NCBI GenBank assembly: GCA_951640165.1
Contig: OX621249.1
Coordinates: 7,491,001 to 7,555,000 of the forward strand
Length of the DNA stretch: 64,000 bases
DNA from: Pseudoips prasinana
Taxonomy: Eukaryota > Arthropoda > Insecta > Lepidoptera > Nolidae
Direction: 5' to 3'
In this document: positions 32,616 through 43,860 of the stretch, piece after piece
Numbering within the stretch: the first letter of the stretch is position 1
How the letters are laid out: every line of letters begins with the position of its first letter
Program-made: the position numbers and the translations under genes
The notes under the pieces: generated by a model
What the model was told of the DNA's origin: nothing
Database searches by the model: none
Seen by the model: only the letters and a program-made list of their open reading frames with translations

Positions 32616-32695
32616 CGCGAGTAAATAATCCGCCAGAGTGTTATGAAAGCATAAAATGTATCAGTATATGTGTGTAAACTATAGCCGTATTTTTG

Positions 32696-32915
32696 GCCCA
32701 GGAAGTATAACGGGACAAACCCATTAGATACCGTGGGTTTCGTAAAAGGCGACTAAGGAATACAGCAGCTAGTCGGACAGCAGCGCCACCTGTATAGCTT
32801 CCACTTAACTGCTGTCGCCTACTCCTTTCACGCGGTGACTACGGCAAGCCCCTCCTCCTTGGGGTAAACCTACCTATGTCCAGCACATCAGTAGATGATG
32901 TCAGGCTGACAATAA
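32696..32915 (+). repeat. Dispersed repeat, family D3, copy 1
   Basis: 'CCGTGGGTTTCGTAAAAGGC', 'GACTAAGGAATACAGCAG' and 'GCGGTGACTACGGCAAGCCC' recur at 63,440-63,575. It resembles the 5' region of abundant lepidopteran LINEs; class not proven. Confidence 0.55.
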
Positions 32916-33818
32916 TGAAACTATAGTTGCTAAATTAAGTAAAAAACAGTTGTAACTAAAGTAAACGATGTACTGAAACCAGTATTATCATTTTTATGAT
33001 GTATTTTTAAATTACTTAATACTTAAATATCGTTTTATGCCATGAAATTTGTCTCGAACAGATTTGAAACACAAACAACGAGAAGTTTCTAATATAATTA
33101 ACCTTTAAGTCATTTATACGAATGTATGGATGTTCCCAAAGTACACGATATTGTTCAAGTTTGAAGTTTACTGTATACTTAACATATTTGTATTTTCATT
33201 TATATATATATTTCTGAAGTAACAGATATCATTGTAATTTTTGTATCCCATGCATTAAGAAGTAACAAAGTACTGTGTAACGTGACCGGATACTTAAGGC
33301 TTAAGCGCTCTCTTGGTCAAGCGCCTGATTCCACCAACAAACTGCATACCAGCTGTTACTGAGAATTTTATTCACAAAAAATATAAGCCAAATATAGAAA
33401 AGCTTTTGTTCGCAGGTCAGTTTACAGTAAGTTATACACACTAAAGGATCACTCACTTTTCTGGTGGCGGCTATGTCCAGTCTTCTGAGGTCCTGGTGCC
33501 ACAGCCTCCAGCGATAAACTATTGTATTCATAAATACATTGCAGAAAATTTCTACAAAAGTGGCGCTATGAATGAATATAGGTGTTGGCTAATTAAATAA
33601 AACCATGTTTTCAGTTAAATTTTGCATGTGTGTTTTCTGGAGAAAACAAGAACGGAAGGAGTACAACATATTTTCGTCGATGGTTTATTCAGACATGACA
33701 TGAGTTGTAAGCTTAATTTGTTTATGGTCAGAATCAGAATCGTTTATTTGCTAGAACATGGTAACATTGGTGTTCTACATATTCTGTCATCAATATATGA
33801 CGTGCAAATTTAAATACA
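32916..33818. other. Interval without a recognised gene
   Basis: AT-rich sequence with short frames of no recognisable family. The frame on the minus strand at 33,301-33,531 has no domain. Confidence 0.5.
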
Positions 33819-34249
33819 TCTATTATTATACATACATTCAGTCAAAAAAGTATCGGGAATGGATGATTTGTTTATGGTTCCAAATTCAAATTTATGATTT
33901 TTTTGTTGTTGTTAGATTGGCACAACTGTTTTCCATTTTGGTGCGGAGTTTGAGTTGTATCTGTTATTTATATTAAATATAGTGCTGGTTTTAGTAATAT
34001 CATATATAGTGTGTATTGCGAATTTCATAATGGACAAAAATATCGAATAAAGAGTTTGTCTTAAATTTTGCATCGCTAATGGAATTTCGTGTTCGGAGTA
34101 ACTGAAAATGTTACAGAAGGCTTACGGTGAATCGACTTTATCAAAAACTCGTGCTTATGAGTGGTTCAAAGCGTTCAAAAGCGGTCGAGATGTGATGAAA
34201 GATTTGCCTCGCTCTGGTAGGCCATCAACGTCTGCAACTGAAGTTAACG

Positions 34250-36672
34250 TTTATACGACGTGCATGCCCCACTTCAAAAAATTAGGGTAAAACATCTCCC
34301 CACACCGTGGTTAACGCCTGAAATAAAAAGTCTCGTAGCTAAGAAAGCAGCAGCTAAGTCGCGTTTCGCTAGTAGGCCCAACGATATAAACCGTCATAGA
34401 TATATTTATCTTCGAAATCGCTGCAATAAGGTGTGTAGGTATTCACAACGCCAACACATCCACAACTCGGTTGAGAGTGGTGATCCAGCTAAAATATGGA
34501 AATTTCTGCGTTCATTGGGAGTTGAGAAAGCTCGAATTGAAACTATTCCTAACAATTTAGACATAATTCACTCAATTTGCACTTCTCAACTTCGCTCATT
34601 TTTGACAGGGCAACAAAATTAAACACCTTAAGAGATCTATCATTAGTTCCCTCTCCCAGCTATTCTCCCTTTTCTTTGAGTCAAGTTTCTGATTGTGACG
34701 TTAGGAAGAGTGTTTTATCCATCACTTCTAACGCAGTACGCAATGACAATATCTACCTATCCTCAACGAAATTCTTCCCACTATTACTCAAATCTTAAAT
34801 TCCTCCATAAGTTCCGGTATCTTCCCAATGATATGGAAAGATGCCCAAATAATTCCCCTTCCAAAAAAAGCCAACCCAGCATCCTTTTCCGACTACCGTC
34901 CTATTTCAATCCTTCCGTTCCTGTCCAAAGTACTTGAACGCCTTGTCCACAACCAATTAAGTACTTTTCTCACAATAAATAACCTCCTTAATCCCTTCCA
35001 GTCTGGTTTTCGTCCTGGCCATAGTACTACCTCAGCCTTGGTCCATATTACAGATGACATTAGAGCTGGATTGGAACGTGGTCATCTAACAGTGCTAGTC
35101 CTGTTAGATTTCAGCAATGCGTTCAATTCTGTGGATTTTGATGTGTTGCTGGGGATATTACGCACTCTTAACGTATCTCCAACAGTTATTGACTGGTTTT
35201 GTAGTTACCTGTCTGGCCGCAGGCAATGTATTCGTATTGATAATTCCTTTTCTTCTTGGTGTAATACTATTGCAGGCGTGCCTCAGGGTGGCGTTTTGTC
35301 TCCACTATTATTCGCAACTTTTATTAATTCTGTTTCTAAACGTATTAATTCTTCTTACCACCTTTATGCAGACGATCTTCAGATTTATAATCATGCTCCG
35401 TTAAATAAATTGGCAGAACCTGTGAATAATTTGAATACCGATTTAGATAACATCAGTGAGTGGAGTCGTGCTCACGGACTACACGTTAACCCACAGAAGA
35501 CTCAAGTGATTGTTGTTGGTAGCTCAAGGATGTTGGCTAAGGCATCTTTGTCACAACTACCACAACTTCGTTTTGGAGGCAATGTTTTACAAATAAGTCG
35601 TGAAGTTAAAAACCTAGGCATATTCTTTGACAGCTGCCTTTCCTGGGGCCCTCAACTACAAAACGTCAGTCGAAAAATTTTTGCATCAATTGGATCCTTG
35701 AGAAGACTTCGTAACTTCCTCCCAACTAGCACCAAAATTGCGCTTGTTCAATCCCTTCTTCTCCCAATACTAGATTACGCAGATATCAGCTATCTTGATC
35801 TTACAGAAGCCCAACTTGATAAACTTGAGCGTCTCCAGAACGTCTGCATAAGATTCATATTCGGTCTTCGCAAATATGATCATATCACTGAATTTCATAA
35901 CAAGCTCAAGTGGCTACCCATTCGCTTTCGCCGGAATGCCCATATTCTCTCACTTCTATACAATGTTTTGTTTACTCCTTCAACGCCCTCTTACCTCAAA
36001 GCACGCTTTTCATTCCTTTATGAATCACATTCGAAACTTCTGAGATCATCGAATAATTTAAAATTGGCAATGCCAGCACATTCCACAATCTTTCTGGACA
36101 AATCGTTTGCTGTGCAAGGAGCTCGCTTGTGGAATGAATTGCCATTGTCAGTACGCCAAGCTCAATCTCTACGCAACTTTCAGAGTCTAGTGAAAGATCA
36201 CTACCTGTCCCTGCAGAAAGGTACGAAATAATTTACTTTCGACTAGTTTATGAACTTCAGCAACGGTTCCTACTTTAGTTTTGTTGTATGATAATGTATG
36301 TATTTATTTATGAAATATAGGTACATATAATATAGTATGTAGGTTAATATATAATATATATGTAATTTATCTTAAATGACTTTTGACATTTTTGTAATGA
36401 TACCAGTGCGTATCATTTCTATACTCATGTGCACTGACAACTACCCTATCTCGGTTACTCCATACTCCAATCCCTGCCTAGATTGCCTAGAAGAGATCAC
36501 ATTTAGTGATAAGGCCGCCAATTGTACCATTTTTAAATGTACGCTATTGTATTCTATATTATGTAATATAAGTATTCTCATATTCTGTAATGTTTAGGTG
36601 TACAATATTACAGAATATAAGTATTCTTATATTCTGTAATGTTTTGGTGTACAATAAAGAGTTATCTTCTGC
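34250..36672 (+). mobile_element. 5'-truncated LINE inside mariner copy 1
   Basis: It begins in the region between endonuclease and RT (HAPLQKIRVKHLPTPWLTPEI) and runs to a 3' end with a duplicated 'TATTCTGTAATGTTTNGGTG' segment (36,580-36,650). Then mariner text resumes at 'CTGAAAATCCTC'. It is related to the intact LINE at 44,570-49,336. Confidence 0.78.
34260..36231 (+). pseudogene. LINE ORF2 fragment: RT domain, endonuclease missing
   Basis: Three frames are used in turn (34,260-34,622; about 34,625-34,798; 34,828-36,231), so at least two indels occurred. The last part is a 467-residue open RT: DYRPISILPFLSKVLE, LDFSNAFNSVDF, AGVPQGGVLSPLLFATFIN and HLYADDLQIY. The C-terminal region (LRNFLPTSTKIALVQSLLLP, FIFGLRKYDHITEFHNKLKW) parallels the intact 983-residue ORF2 downstream but is clearly divergent, so these are two subfamilies. 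The endonuclease was lost by 5' truncation. Confidence 0.8.
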
Positions 36673-37820
36673 TTTCTGAAAATCCTCATTTAACTCTGAG
36701 AGAGATAGCCGCCGAACTGTCTGTATCTCACGAATCGATTCGTACCATATTAACTAATCCCAAAAGATCTGAATTTTCTCCAAAAACTCAATCGCATGAA
36801 AGTCGCTGAGGACATGGTAGAACGAGTCAATTCCGACCCAACATTCATGAAACGCATTATTACTGGTGACGAGACGTGGGTTTACGAGTTTGACATGCAA
36901 ACTAGTCAACAAGATTCGGAGTGGCGCCTTCCAACTGAACCGAAACCGAAAAAACCACGCCAAAGTCGATCAAAAGTCAAAGTCATGTTGACTGTTTTCT
37001 TTGACTATCGCGGTGTTGTGCACTCTGAATTCTTACCGGAAAATCGAACGGTAAATAAAGAATATTATTTGAGCGTTATGCGGCGTTTAAGAGAGCAAAT
37101 TTGACGAAAAAGGCCAGATTTGTGGAAAAAAATTCTTGGATTTTGCACCACGATAATGCGCCTTCGCACAAGGCCATCATTGTGAACGAATTTTTGACCA
37201 AACACTCAACAACTACCATCCAGCAACCACCATATTCACCAGATATGGCTCCAGCTGACTTCTTTCTTTTTCCTAAACTCAAATTACCACTTCGTGGTAC
37301 CCGTTTTCAATCGGTAGAAGACATAAAGGAGAATTTGCGGTGAGAACTGAACTCAATTCCGAAAGCAGCGTTTAAAAAATGTTTTGATGATTATTCGTTG
37401 GCGTAAGTGTATCGTTTCTGAAGCATACTTTGAAGGTGATAAAATAAATTTGGATGAATAACAAACATTTTGTATATTATTGATCTTTTCCCGGTACTTT
37501 CTTGACAGACAGAGTAGTATAATAAAATCGTAGGAAAGTCAAAACGGTACATTGAATATTTATTTTTTAAGGAAACTTGGGGCGTGATCAACTATCGATA
37601 TCGAAGCCAAAAACATAGTTTTTAGAATTTCTGTCTGTTTGTCTGAATGTATTTCCGGGCAAAACTCAAAAAGTACTGCATGGATTTACTTCAAGTTTTC
37701 CATGAATATTTAAGAGGTCGGGTCAACATAAAGGTTACATATTATCACGCTATCACCTACGAGGGAGGAGCTGTGATCATTTATAAAATTTAACGCGGGT
37801 AAAACCGCGGAGCACAGCTA

Positions 37821-38568
37821 GTAGTAAAATAATCTGAAGCTTACAACTTACAATAAAGTAGGCTATACAAGTTTGCGTTCCTATATTCCATTGCGCTAAC
37901 ATCTCCCTAGGGCGGGAAATGATGGCCAAGGTCGGTGTTACGTTTAATCAACAGTGTTTCATAGTTACAGTACCTATTCATATACAAGTGGATTTACAGT
38001 CTTTACTCATTTAAATACACAGGTACCCGAAAATGCAAAAGTATTTCAAGGTCAAGTTCAAGGTCAACCATCAGAAGAAAAATGGCGCTCACGAGTTGGA
38101 TCTAATGAAATCAGCAATTTGTTCGCCACTTTTATTCTGTGGGGTTATTTTTCAGTGACTAGCAGTAGGCTCAAAAGAACGTAGTAATAAAAAGGTAAGG
38201 ACCGCCAAAGTTTTCTTACTCAATATTCAAGAGACGTAAAGTAATAAATCTTAAAATATTGCCCTGTCTAATTCAAGAGCGTGTACGACAAGGCTTTAAA
38301 ACATTAAATAAACTTTTTAATACTTACCTCCAAAGTTAACAGTTTCGAGTTTCGACTTGTTAGTAATTAAATTATATTAAGACTCGTAATCTTATTAAAT
38401 TAGTTGAGATACGCGAACTTACTTAGAAATACGTACTTAGCCACCTACTTTTAATTCACAAGTCTAGAACTCTAGTGTCTTGAACTTACGGAGTATGAAT
38501 TGGATTCAAGATCTAGAAAGTTTTATTCATTTTTATTGAATTTTACTTCTATTTAGGATTATGTAGTA
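37821..38568. other. Interval without a recognised gene
   Basis: Spacer between two inverted H1 Helitrons. The frame at 37,954-38,184 has no recognisable domain. Confidence 0.5.
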
Positions 38569-38890
38569 CTAGCTGTGGACCGCGCTTTTACCAGCGTTAA
38601 ATTTTATAAATTATCACAGCTCCTCCCCCGTAGGTGATAGCGTGATAATATGTAGCCTATATGTTGACCCGACCTCTTAGTAATATTCATGCAAAATTTG
38701 AAGTAAATCCGTGTAGTACTTTTTTAGTTTAGCCCGGACATACATACAGACAAACAGACACGCAGACAAAAATGCTAAAAACTATATTTTTGGCTTCGAT
38801 ATTGATTGCAGATCACGCCCCAAGTATCCTTTTCAAAAAATATTCAATGTACAGTTTTAACTTTCCTACGATTTTATTATTATGTAGGTA
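38569..38890 (-). mobile_element. Short Helitron, family H1
   Basis: Begins (plus strand) CTAGCTGTGGACCGCGCTTTTA, with the hairpin damaged, and ends near ...CCTACGATTTTATTATTATG. The internal 'GGTGATAGCGTGATAATATG' and 'GATCACGCCCCAAGTATCC' blocks are intact. Confidence 0.75.
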
Positions 38891-38959
38891 GTATGTAGTA
38901 TTGACTAAATCATAGTAGAGAAGAGTTGAGTGGGCGTTTAGAAATTTTGGGTTTATGAA

Positions 38960-39372
38960 TAATCATGGGTATTGGCTTAAGGCTTAAGGCTTTGAGAGAC
39001 AGAATTCGAAATACTGATGTAAGAGAGCGTTGTGGTGTGAAAGAGGATGTAGTCACAAAGATTTGAAAAAGGCATGCTGAGATGGTTTGGCCATTTAGAA
39101 AGGATGAATGAAAGAAGATTGACAAAAGAAGTATACCTGGCCTGTGTGAATGAGACAACCGGAAGGGGAAGACCACGTCGAACATTCTCTGACCAAATTG
39201 GAGATGTTCTCAAGAAAGGGCAGGTCAGAAGTACCCTAAACCGGCGAGCATGTATGAAGAATATAATGACAGTAATCGAGGCAAAAGAAGTATGCAAAGA
39301 TCGTGACAAATGAAAATCCGTTGTCTCTACCTACCCCTCTGGGAAACTGGCGTGAGTCTATGGGTATTGGCG
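38960..39372 (+). pseudogene. LINE C-terminal tail fragment
   Basis: The 79-residue frame at 39,074-39,313 reads [20 protein letters not shown], then [16 protein letters not shown] and [18 protein letters not shown]. This is the familiar tail after the RT domain in an abundant lepidopteran LINE. The preceding part (RDRIRNTDVRERCGV) is in another frame with a stop between. It is a decayed fragment. Confidence 0.68.
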
Positions 39373-40104
39373 CCCAATGGCGGCAGTAGTATTAGATAAT
39401 ATTTGTTACACTTAATACTCAAGTTGCTGTGTGGTGACGGCGGTGAATATCAGAATATCTTCCCCTTCTATCTACTATCTACCCTTCTCATTCCTTAGGG
39501 TGCCTAGAAGTCGACCCGAGGGAATATCTACCAGATGACGGGCAGCAACTTCTTTCTAAATACTATGACTATCTTACTGCGATCGCCAACCCGTTACGCC
39601 AAGCGTGGCGATTATGGCATTTCCAAGATGATTCTTGGGAGAGGCTTGTCGAGCAGTGGACTCGTTTCAGCTGTAATGATGATGATGATGATGAATACTC
39701 ACGCAATTTAGACTGTAGCAGCTTGGAGAACTACAATATATATATATATATATATTCCATTCGAAGGGTATTACGAGTTTAATAAAATTAATTGGCCGCT
39801 ACGTCGCCGCCGTAACGCGCCGGAGCGCCGGGTCGTGAGTGCAGGAGAGGTGGAAATCCTGGTATAAAAAATGATGCGGCATTGGGAAGAGTGTACAGCG
39901 TTCCTCCTGAGTGTTTTTTCCTCTGGGTACTACTTCGTCGTTCCAGAACTTACCTAATATCAGTTGACGGAGTTACTTAAGAAACTTACCACGCCGCTTG
40001 CCGAGATAGAGGTTTACGTTATGCCAAAATGTTTAAAAAATAAATTTCCAACCGTGCGAAGCCGGGACGGGCCGCTAGTGTTTAGATAAAGTAGTGTATG
40101 CAAC
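39373..40104. other. Interval with microsatellites, no gene
   Basis: It has a (GAT)n run at about 39,675-39,695 and a (TA)n run at about 39,738-39,756. A GC-rich stretch at 39,790-39,850 (GCCGCCGTAACGCGCCGGAG) looks like a separate repeat flank. No coding region recognised. Confidence 0.55.
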
Positions 40105-40475
40105 TGCATATAACGTCCTCCCGGCCAAATTTCGGTACGGGCGGCGACCAGTTAAAATGGATACTAGTCAACTGCGCAGGACATTTTATAGTGCACAAGT
40201 GTGTGCGCAAACGCAGGGGAACTTTTTATTCCATCACTCTTACTATCTGATGGGACGACTAGTGACACGACTGGTAAGAGGTCTGGTATACGACCGACAG
40301 GGTTTACGTGCTCTCCGAGGCGTAATACAGCCAACTCCCAGACTTGGGGCTGATACTGAGAAATTTCTTTTTACAGAAATATCCCACAATCACTTTTTAG
40401 CGCGACCCGGGATTTGAACCCAGGACCTCATTATCTACGGTTGAGCACGATACCGCTAGACTAATTAGGCACATA
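40105..40475 (-). repeat. SINE-like repeat with tRNA-like head
   Basis: On the minus strand the head is at 40,400-40,475 (box B GGTTCAAATCC). The body includes 'GGCCAAATTTCGGTACGG' and 'GTGCACAAGTGTGTGCGCAA', which I recognise from many lepidopteran genomes. The 107-codon plus-strand frame across it is a chance reading. Confidence 0.6.
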
Positions 40476-40733
40476 AACGCCTGTTGGCGTAGTTGGCAAA
40501 TGCTTGCTTTTCACGGAGGTCGTGGGTTCGATTTCCGCCCAGGCAGATATTTGTGCGCATAAGCATGTTTGTCTTCAGTCTGGGTGTAATTATCTATATA
40601 AGTATGTATTTACAAAAGAAAAGTAGTATATGTAGTATATCAGTTATTCAGTGTCCATAGTACAAGCTCTGCTTAGTTTGGGATCAGATGGCCGTGCGTA
40701 AATAATGTCTCAGGATATTATTATCCTACTAAT
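40476..40733 (+). repeat. tRNA-derived SINE, family B, copy 4
   Basis: Head with 'GTTGGCGTAGTTGGCAAATG' and box B GGTTCGATTTCC; body with 'ACAAAAGAAAAGTAGTATAT'; end at AGGATATTATTATCC. Confidence 0.72.
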
Positions 40734-40887
40734 ATTATAAACGCGAAAGTTTGTAAGTGAGGAGTGATGGATGGATGGATGTTTGTTTAGTCTTTCAAGT
40801 AAAAACTACTGAATGGATTTTACACTGATACAATAATATAGCTTATTCATCAGAATAATACATAGGCTACTATTTATAAAGATAATG
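40731..40887 (+). mobile_element. Helitron 5' fragment (family H2-like)
   Basis: Starts TCCTACTAATATTATAAACG and 'GCGAAAGTTTGTAAGTG', the usual 5' end of short lepidopteran Helitrons. The 3' hairpin is missing. It contains (GGAT)n near 40,768. Confidence 0.6.
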
Positions 40888-41144
40888 TAATAATAATAAT
40901 AATATGTAGGGACAATGTCACACAGATCATCCTAGCCCCAAACTAAGCGAAGCTTGTACTATGGGTACCAGGAGACGATATACATACTTATATAGATAGA
41001 TAAATACTTATATACATAGAAAACATCCATGACTCAGAAACAAATGTTCGTACTCATCACACAAATATTTGCACTTACCGGGATTCGAACCCAGGACCAC
41101 CAGCTTCGTAGGCAGGAGTACTACCAACTAGGCTACGGTGACCG
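40888..41144 (-). repeat. tRNA-derived SINE, family A, copy 3
   Basis: Reverse copy with box B (GGGATTCGAACCC) and box A (CCAACTAGGCTACGGTG). The 3' end is the TAATAATAATAAT run. Confidence 0.75.
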
Positions 41145-41227
41145 TCTGGCGATAAATGTCAAGTAACTAGGAAATTGTCTACCATCTGCGAGCTATTCCG
41201 GCGTGCTCTGCCAAAACCGCTAGACGT

Positions 41228-41346
41228 ACATATCCTAGGAATATTATTAATGCGAAATTTTGTGAGTATAGATGTATGGATGTATGTTTGTTACTCTTAT
41301 ACGCTAAAACTACATTAACGGGGGTGAAACCGCGGGGAATAGCAAA
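41228..41346 (+). mobile_element. Internally deleted Helitron
   Basis: A Helitron-like 5' end ('TCCTAGGAATATTATTAATG', 'GCGAAATTTTGTGAG') joins to a decayed 3' hairpin ('GGGGTGAAACCGCGGGGAAT') within about 120 bp. Confidence 0.55.
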
Positions 41347-42221
41347 TTTTAAATAAGAATGACCTAAGGAAATGAAAATAATACAAAAATAAAAACAAAA
41401 CAGAATCTACCAGTGGCAAATAAATATGTTATTATGTGCCAGTAATACAAACTAAAATTATAAACTCGTCGATATTATTTTCGTCTTTAATGTCGTTAGT
41501 TAATTTAGTATACTTTATTGAACATTTATAAGTGAGGAAAATATCTCAATCTTTAAATACTTTAATAATGTATTCAAAATATTCTACTCAGTTGATAAGT
41601 TGGTCTACCATGCCGTACATCTCGCATGTATTACCTCGGACTTATAGTTATACTTTAAGGAGTATAACATTCAAAAATTGAAGTCATTGATCTTGTTACT
41701 GGACTACTGTCAAATTCAGTACTAAATCGTCGAGCGAACCGAGGCCTGTCCTGATTGTGAACGAAACCATTGCGACATCTAACTCGACGGTACAGCGCCA
41801 TCTATGAATTCATAACGGAACCAACATTTGTTTAATGTATTTACGCTTTTTCGGTTTAAGCATCTTTATTTCTCATAAGAATAACATTCACTTACAAGAG
41901 ACACTTATACTTATAATTTTGTTACATTTAAACGCTTACGCACTAGGTACAAGTAATTTAAATATTTGACTAAACTAACTAGTAGCTTTATATTGAACAA
42001 AATGATTTCCTTTACTCCTTATACAACAATGAGGTGTTAAACATTTTGAAAGCTACAACTGTGTGTATGTTTGTGGCGTCTTAACTCAGAAATCGAGATA
42101 ATTTTTTCTTTAGACCCAGGCAAATTTCAAAGCGGTTCCATTGAAACTTTTCTTCAATAGCGCGAAATATTATATGTTTGTACACCAATATAAATAAACA
42201 AATACGGATAAGTAAATTCAA
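41347..42221. other. Interval without a recognised gene
   Basis: AT-rich. A short 'GAACGAAACCATTGCGACAT' segment resembles text near 4,435 and may be another repeat. No gene supported. Confidence 0.5.
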
Positions 42222-42552
42222 TCTATAGGTACATATAATAAAATCGTAGGAAATTCAAAACTGTACATAGAATATTTTTTTAAAGGATACTTGGGTCGTG
42301 AACTAGTATCGATATCGAAGCCAAAAATATAGGTTTTAGAATGTTTGTTTGTTTGTCTGTATGTATGTCCGGGCTAAACTCAAAAAATACTGCATGGATT
42401 TACTTAACTTATTGATGAATACTACAAAGAGGTCGGGTCAACATATAGGCTTTTAGGCTAACTAGGAGCTTATTATCACGCTATCACCTACGTGGGAGGA
42501 TGTGTGATAAATTTATAAAATTTAACGTGGGTAAAACCGCGGGGCACAGTTA
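42222..42552 (+). mobile_element. Short Helitron, family H1
   Basis: Starts TCTATAGGTACATATAATAA and ends at the hairpin plus GGGGCACAGTTA, where the CTAG has decayed. It has about ten extra bases near the middle (TTTTAGGCTAACTAGGAG). Confidence 0.72.
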
Positions 42553-42619
42553 TTATTATTTATAAACACGAACCTTAGTGTGGGAGAGTAGAATGTTAAC
42601 GAAGAAGACGTGGGGATCC

Positions 42620-42850
42620 TTCATTATATCAGCTGGCAAAGTCCTCAATTAACGGTCTGGCGCTACCAGCATCCAGCAGCTTCCAACGACCCTCACAAGA
42701 TCATTGGCCATCTTGTAGGGGGCCTGCCCACGCTGCGTCTTCCGATTCGTGGTCGTCACTCGACAACCTTTCTCCTCCAGCGGCATCCGTTCTACGAGCT
42801 ATGTGCCCTGCCCACTGTCAGTTCAACTTGGCAATTGTTCCGGCTATGCA
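42620..42850 (-). pseudogene. RTE-type LINE tail, decayed
   Basis: The minus strand reads QWAGHIARRTD and later frame-shifted remains of the WRPRTGRRSVGRPPTRW tail known from RTE-like LINEs. Stops and frame changes are frequent. The plus-strand 106-codon frame is the antisense shadow. Confidence 0.55.
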
Positions 42851-42949
42851 AAGATCCTTGCGGCATCAAATTTAATTATTTCATTCTGAGTCTAAATACT
42901 AAACAGCCCATTAAAAAGTGGGTAGACTAGGAATGACAGAACCATTTTT

Positions 42950-43860
42950 ATATTTTTTTTTTACAATCAGAATCTTTATTTTTTAACATAGGTCAAATTA
43001 CAACATGTTGTGAGATGTTACAGACAGGCTGATCCTATATGTTATGCCAAGAGGCGTACAAATACTGTATTTAATTAACATTAATGAATACTTTAACTTA
43101 TTATATTACAGACACATTAGTTAAAATAATTAAATTAAATATAAAAATGTCAAAATATGTATTGCATATTAATTTTAAAGTCTAGTAAATCAATAATTGT
43201 CAACGTTGTTAGTAACATTTACTTATCAAAATTTTAAATTATTATTTTTTGAAATTGTCGAGATTTAACGTGACTGTGATCTGGAGCTATGTATTGAGAT
43301 ACTTTTTTGATATCTTTAGTACATATTATTCCGTCAAAACCAACACTATTTGTGTTTCGTAGTGAGTTGATATGGTTGTTTATGTCTTGGGGTATGGTCG
43401 GCTCCATAAATTTTAGCTTACGTTGATTTTTCGTATGGTATTTATTGGTTTGGTAACTTAATTAATATAAAACTCTCAGGCCTTTAACAAAGGCCTGAGC
43501 AACTTGTAGAGGGTTCGTGATGTTTTGTGTTTCCGTTTGAATTTGTGTTATCGGTTCTTTAGAGAAGCAAGTCTTTGAATTATTTGCAACGGTCCATGCT
43601 GCTTTAGATTTATTTTTGGACGTCTCGATAAAGTAGCTATTGCGCGATTTTTGTGTTAACGTTATAACTCTGTTCAACCTTGCCGTGTAAGTCTTAAAAT
43701 ATTCTTTATTATTTTGAGTACGATTTATTCTATATTGCCATAACAAATGCCGTTTCTTTTTGCTGCATTTTCTTATACCGTTAGTAATCCATTCAGCTTT
43801 TTTTGTAATCATTTTGTTAATATTTGGAAAGGAAAGCAAAGATTGTAAAAACATCGGAAT
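42950..43860 (-). pseudogene. Internally deleted Jockey-type LINE copy
   Basis: On the minus strand an open piece (43,854-43,462) carries the linker between endonuclease and RT (AEWITNGIRKCSKKKRHLLW, KAAWTVANNSK). The start of the RT linker follows in another frame (SVGFDGII near 43,330). After that the sequence passes into a 3' untranslated-like region and a T-run (42,952-42,963) that is the poly-A tail. The RT catalytic core is absent, so an internal deletion is likely. Confidence 0.55.

Larger units (their letters stand above)
24991..32619 (+). mobile_element. Errantivirus (gypsy-type LTR retrotransposon with env)
   Basis: A 4-bp duplication CGCG flanks the element (24,991-24,994 and 32,616-32,619). 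Order: 5' LTR, tRNA-Ser-type primer site, gag, pol (protease, RT, RNase H, integrase), env, polypurine tract, 3' LTR. LTRs start AGTTAC, in line with the AGT start of errantivirus LTRs, and the target is alternating pyrimidine-purine as in this group. Lepidopteran errantiviruses such as TED share this plan. The LTRs differ at one of 362 positions, so the insertion is recent, yet gag and pol carry breaks. Confidence 0.92.
34030..37462 (+). pseudogene. mariner transposase, DD34D, broken by stops, deletion and a LINE
   Basis: The remnants begin MDKNIE then a stop at 34,048, continue through the helix-turn-helix region (LSKTRAYEWFKAFKSGRD, DLPRSGRPSTSAT) to 34,245, and resume at about 36,673 after the LINE (REIAAELSVSHESIRTIL). 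A further deletion of about 30 bases is seen near 36,760 relative to copy 2. The catalytic pieces are ITGDETWVYEFD, HHDNAPSHKA and YSPDMAPADFF; counting HHD to PAD gives the 34-residue spacing of mariners. A TGA follows REQI near 37,102. The end corresponds to INLDE and a TAA at 37,460. Confidence 0.85.
33835..37515 (+). mobile_element. mariner-family transposon, copy 1
   Basis: Imperfect inverted ends CATTCAGTCAAAAAAGTATC and (complement of) CCCGGTACTTTCTTGACAGA, bordered by TA. It has the same layout as copy 2 at 57,323-62,358. A truncated LINE (about 34,250-36,672) interrupts the transposase gene, and about 25 bases of mariner were lost at that site. Confidence 0.85.
33819..37820 (+). mobile_element. 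Short Helitron H1 split by a mariner (inferred outer element)
   Basis: The right part (37,518-37,820) is a typical H1 body and 3' end with hairpin and CTAG. Its 5' tip is missing at the mariner border. A TCTAT...ACATA sequence just left of the mariner (33,819-33,834) fits the missing tip, with about six extra bases. The outer flanks are A and T, as Helitron insertions require. The left tip is short, so this is a moderate inference. Confidence 0.5.

Noticed and set aside
36580..36655. CRISPR-like short direct repeats
   Set aside because: Only two copies of about 35 bases are present, at a LINE 3' end in a eukaryotic setting. This is a tandem duplication in the LINE tail.
40094..40417. 107-codon frame
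   Set aside because: It lies across a SINE-like repeat on the opposite strand. No domain is present.
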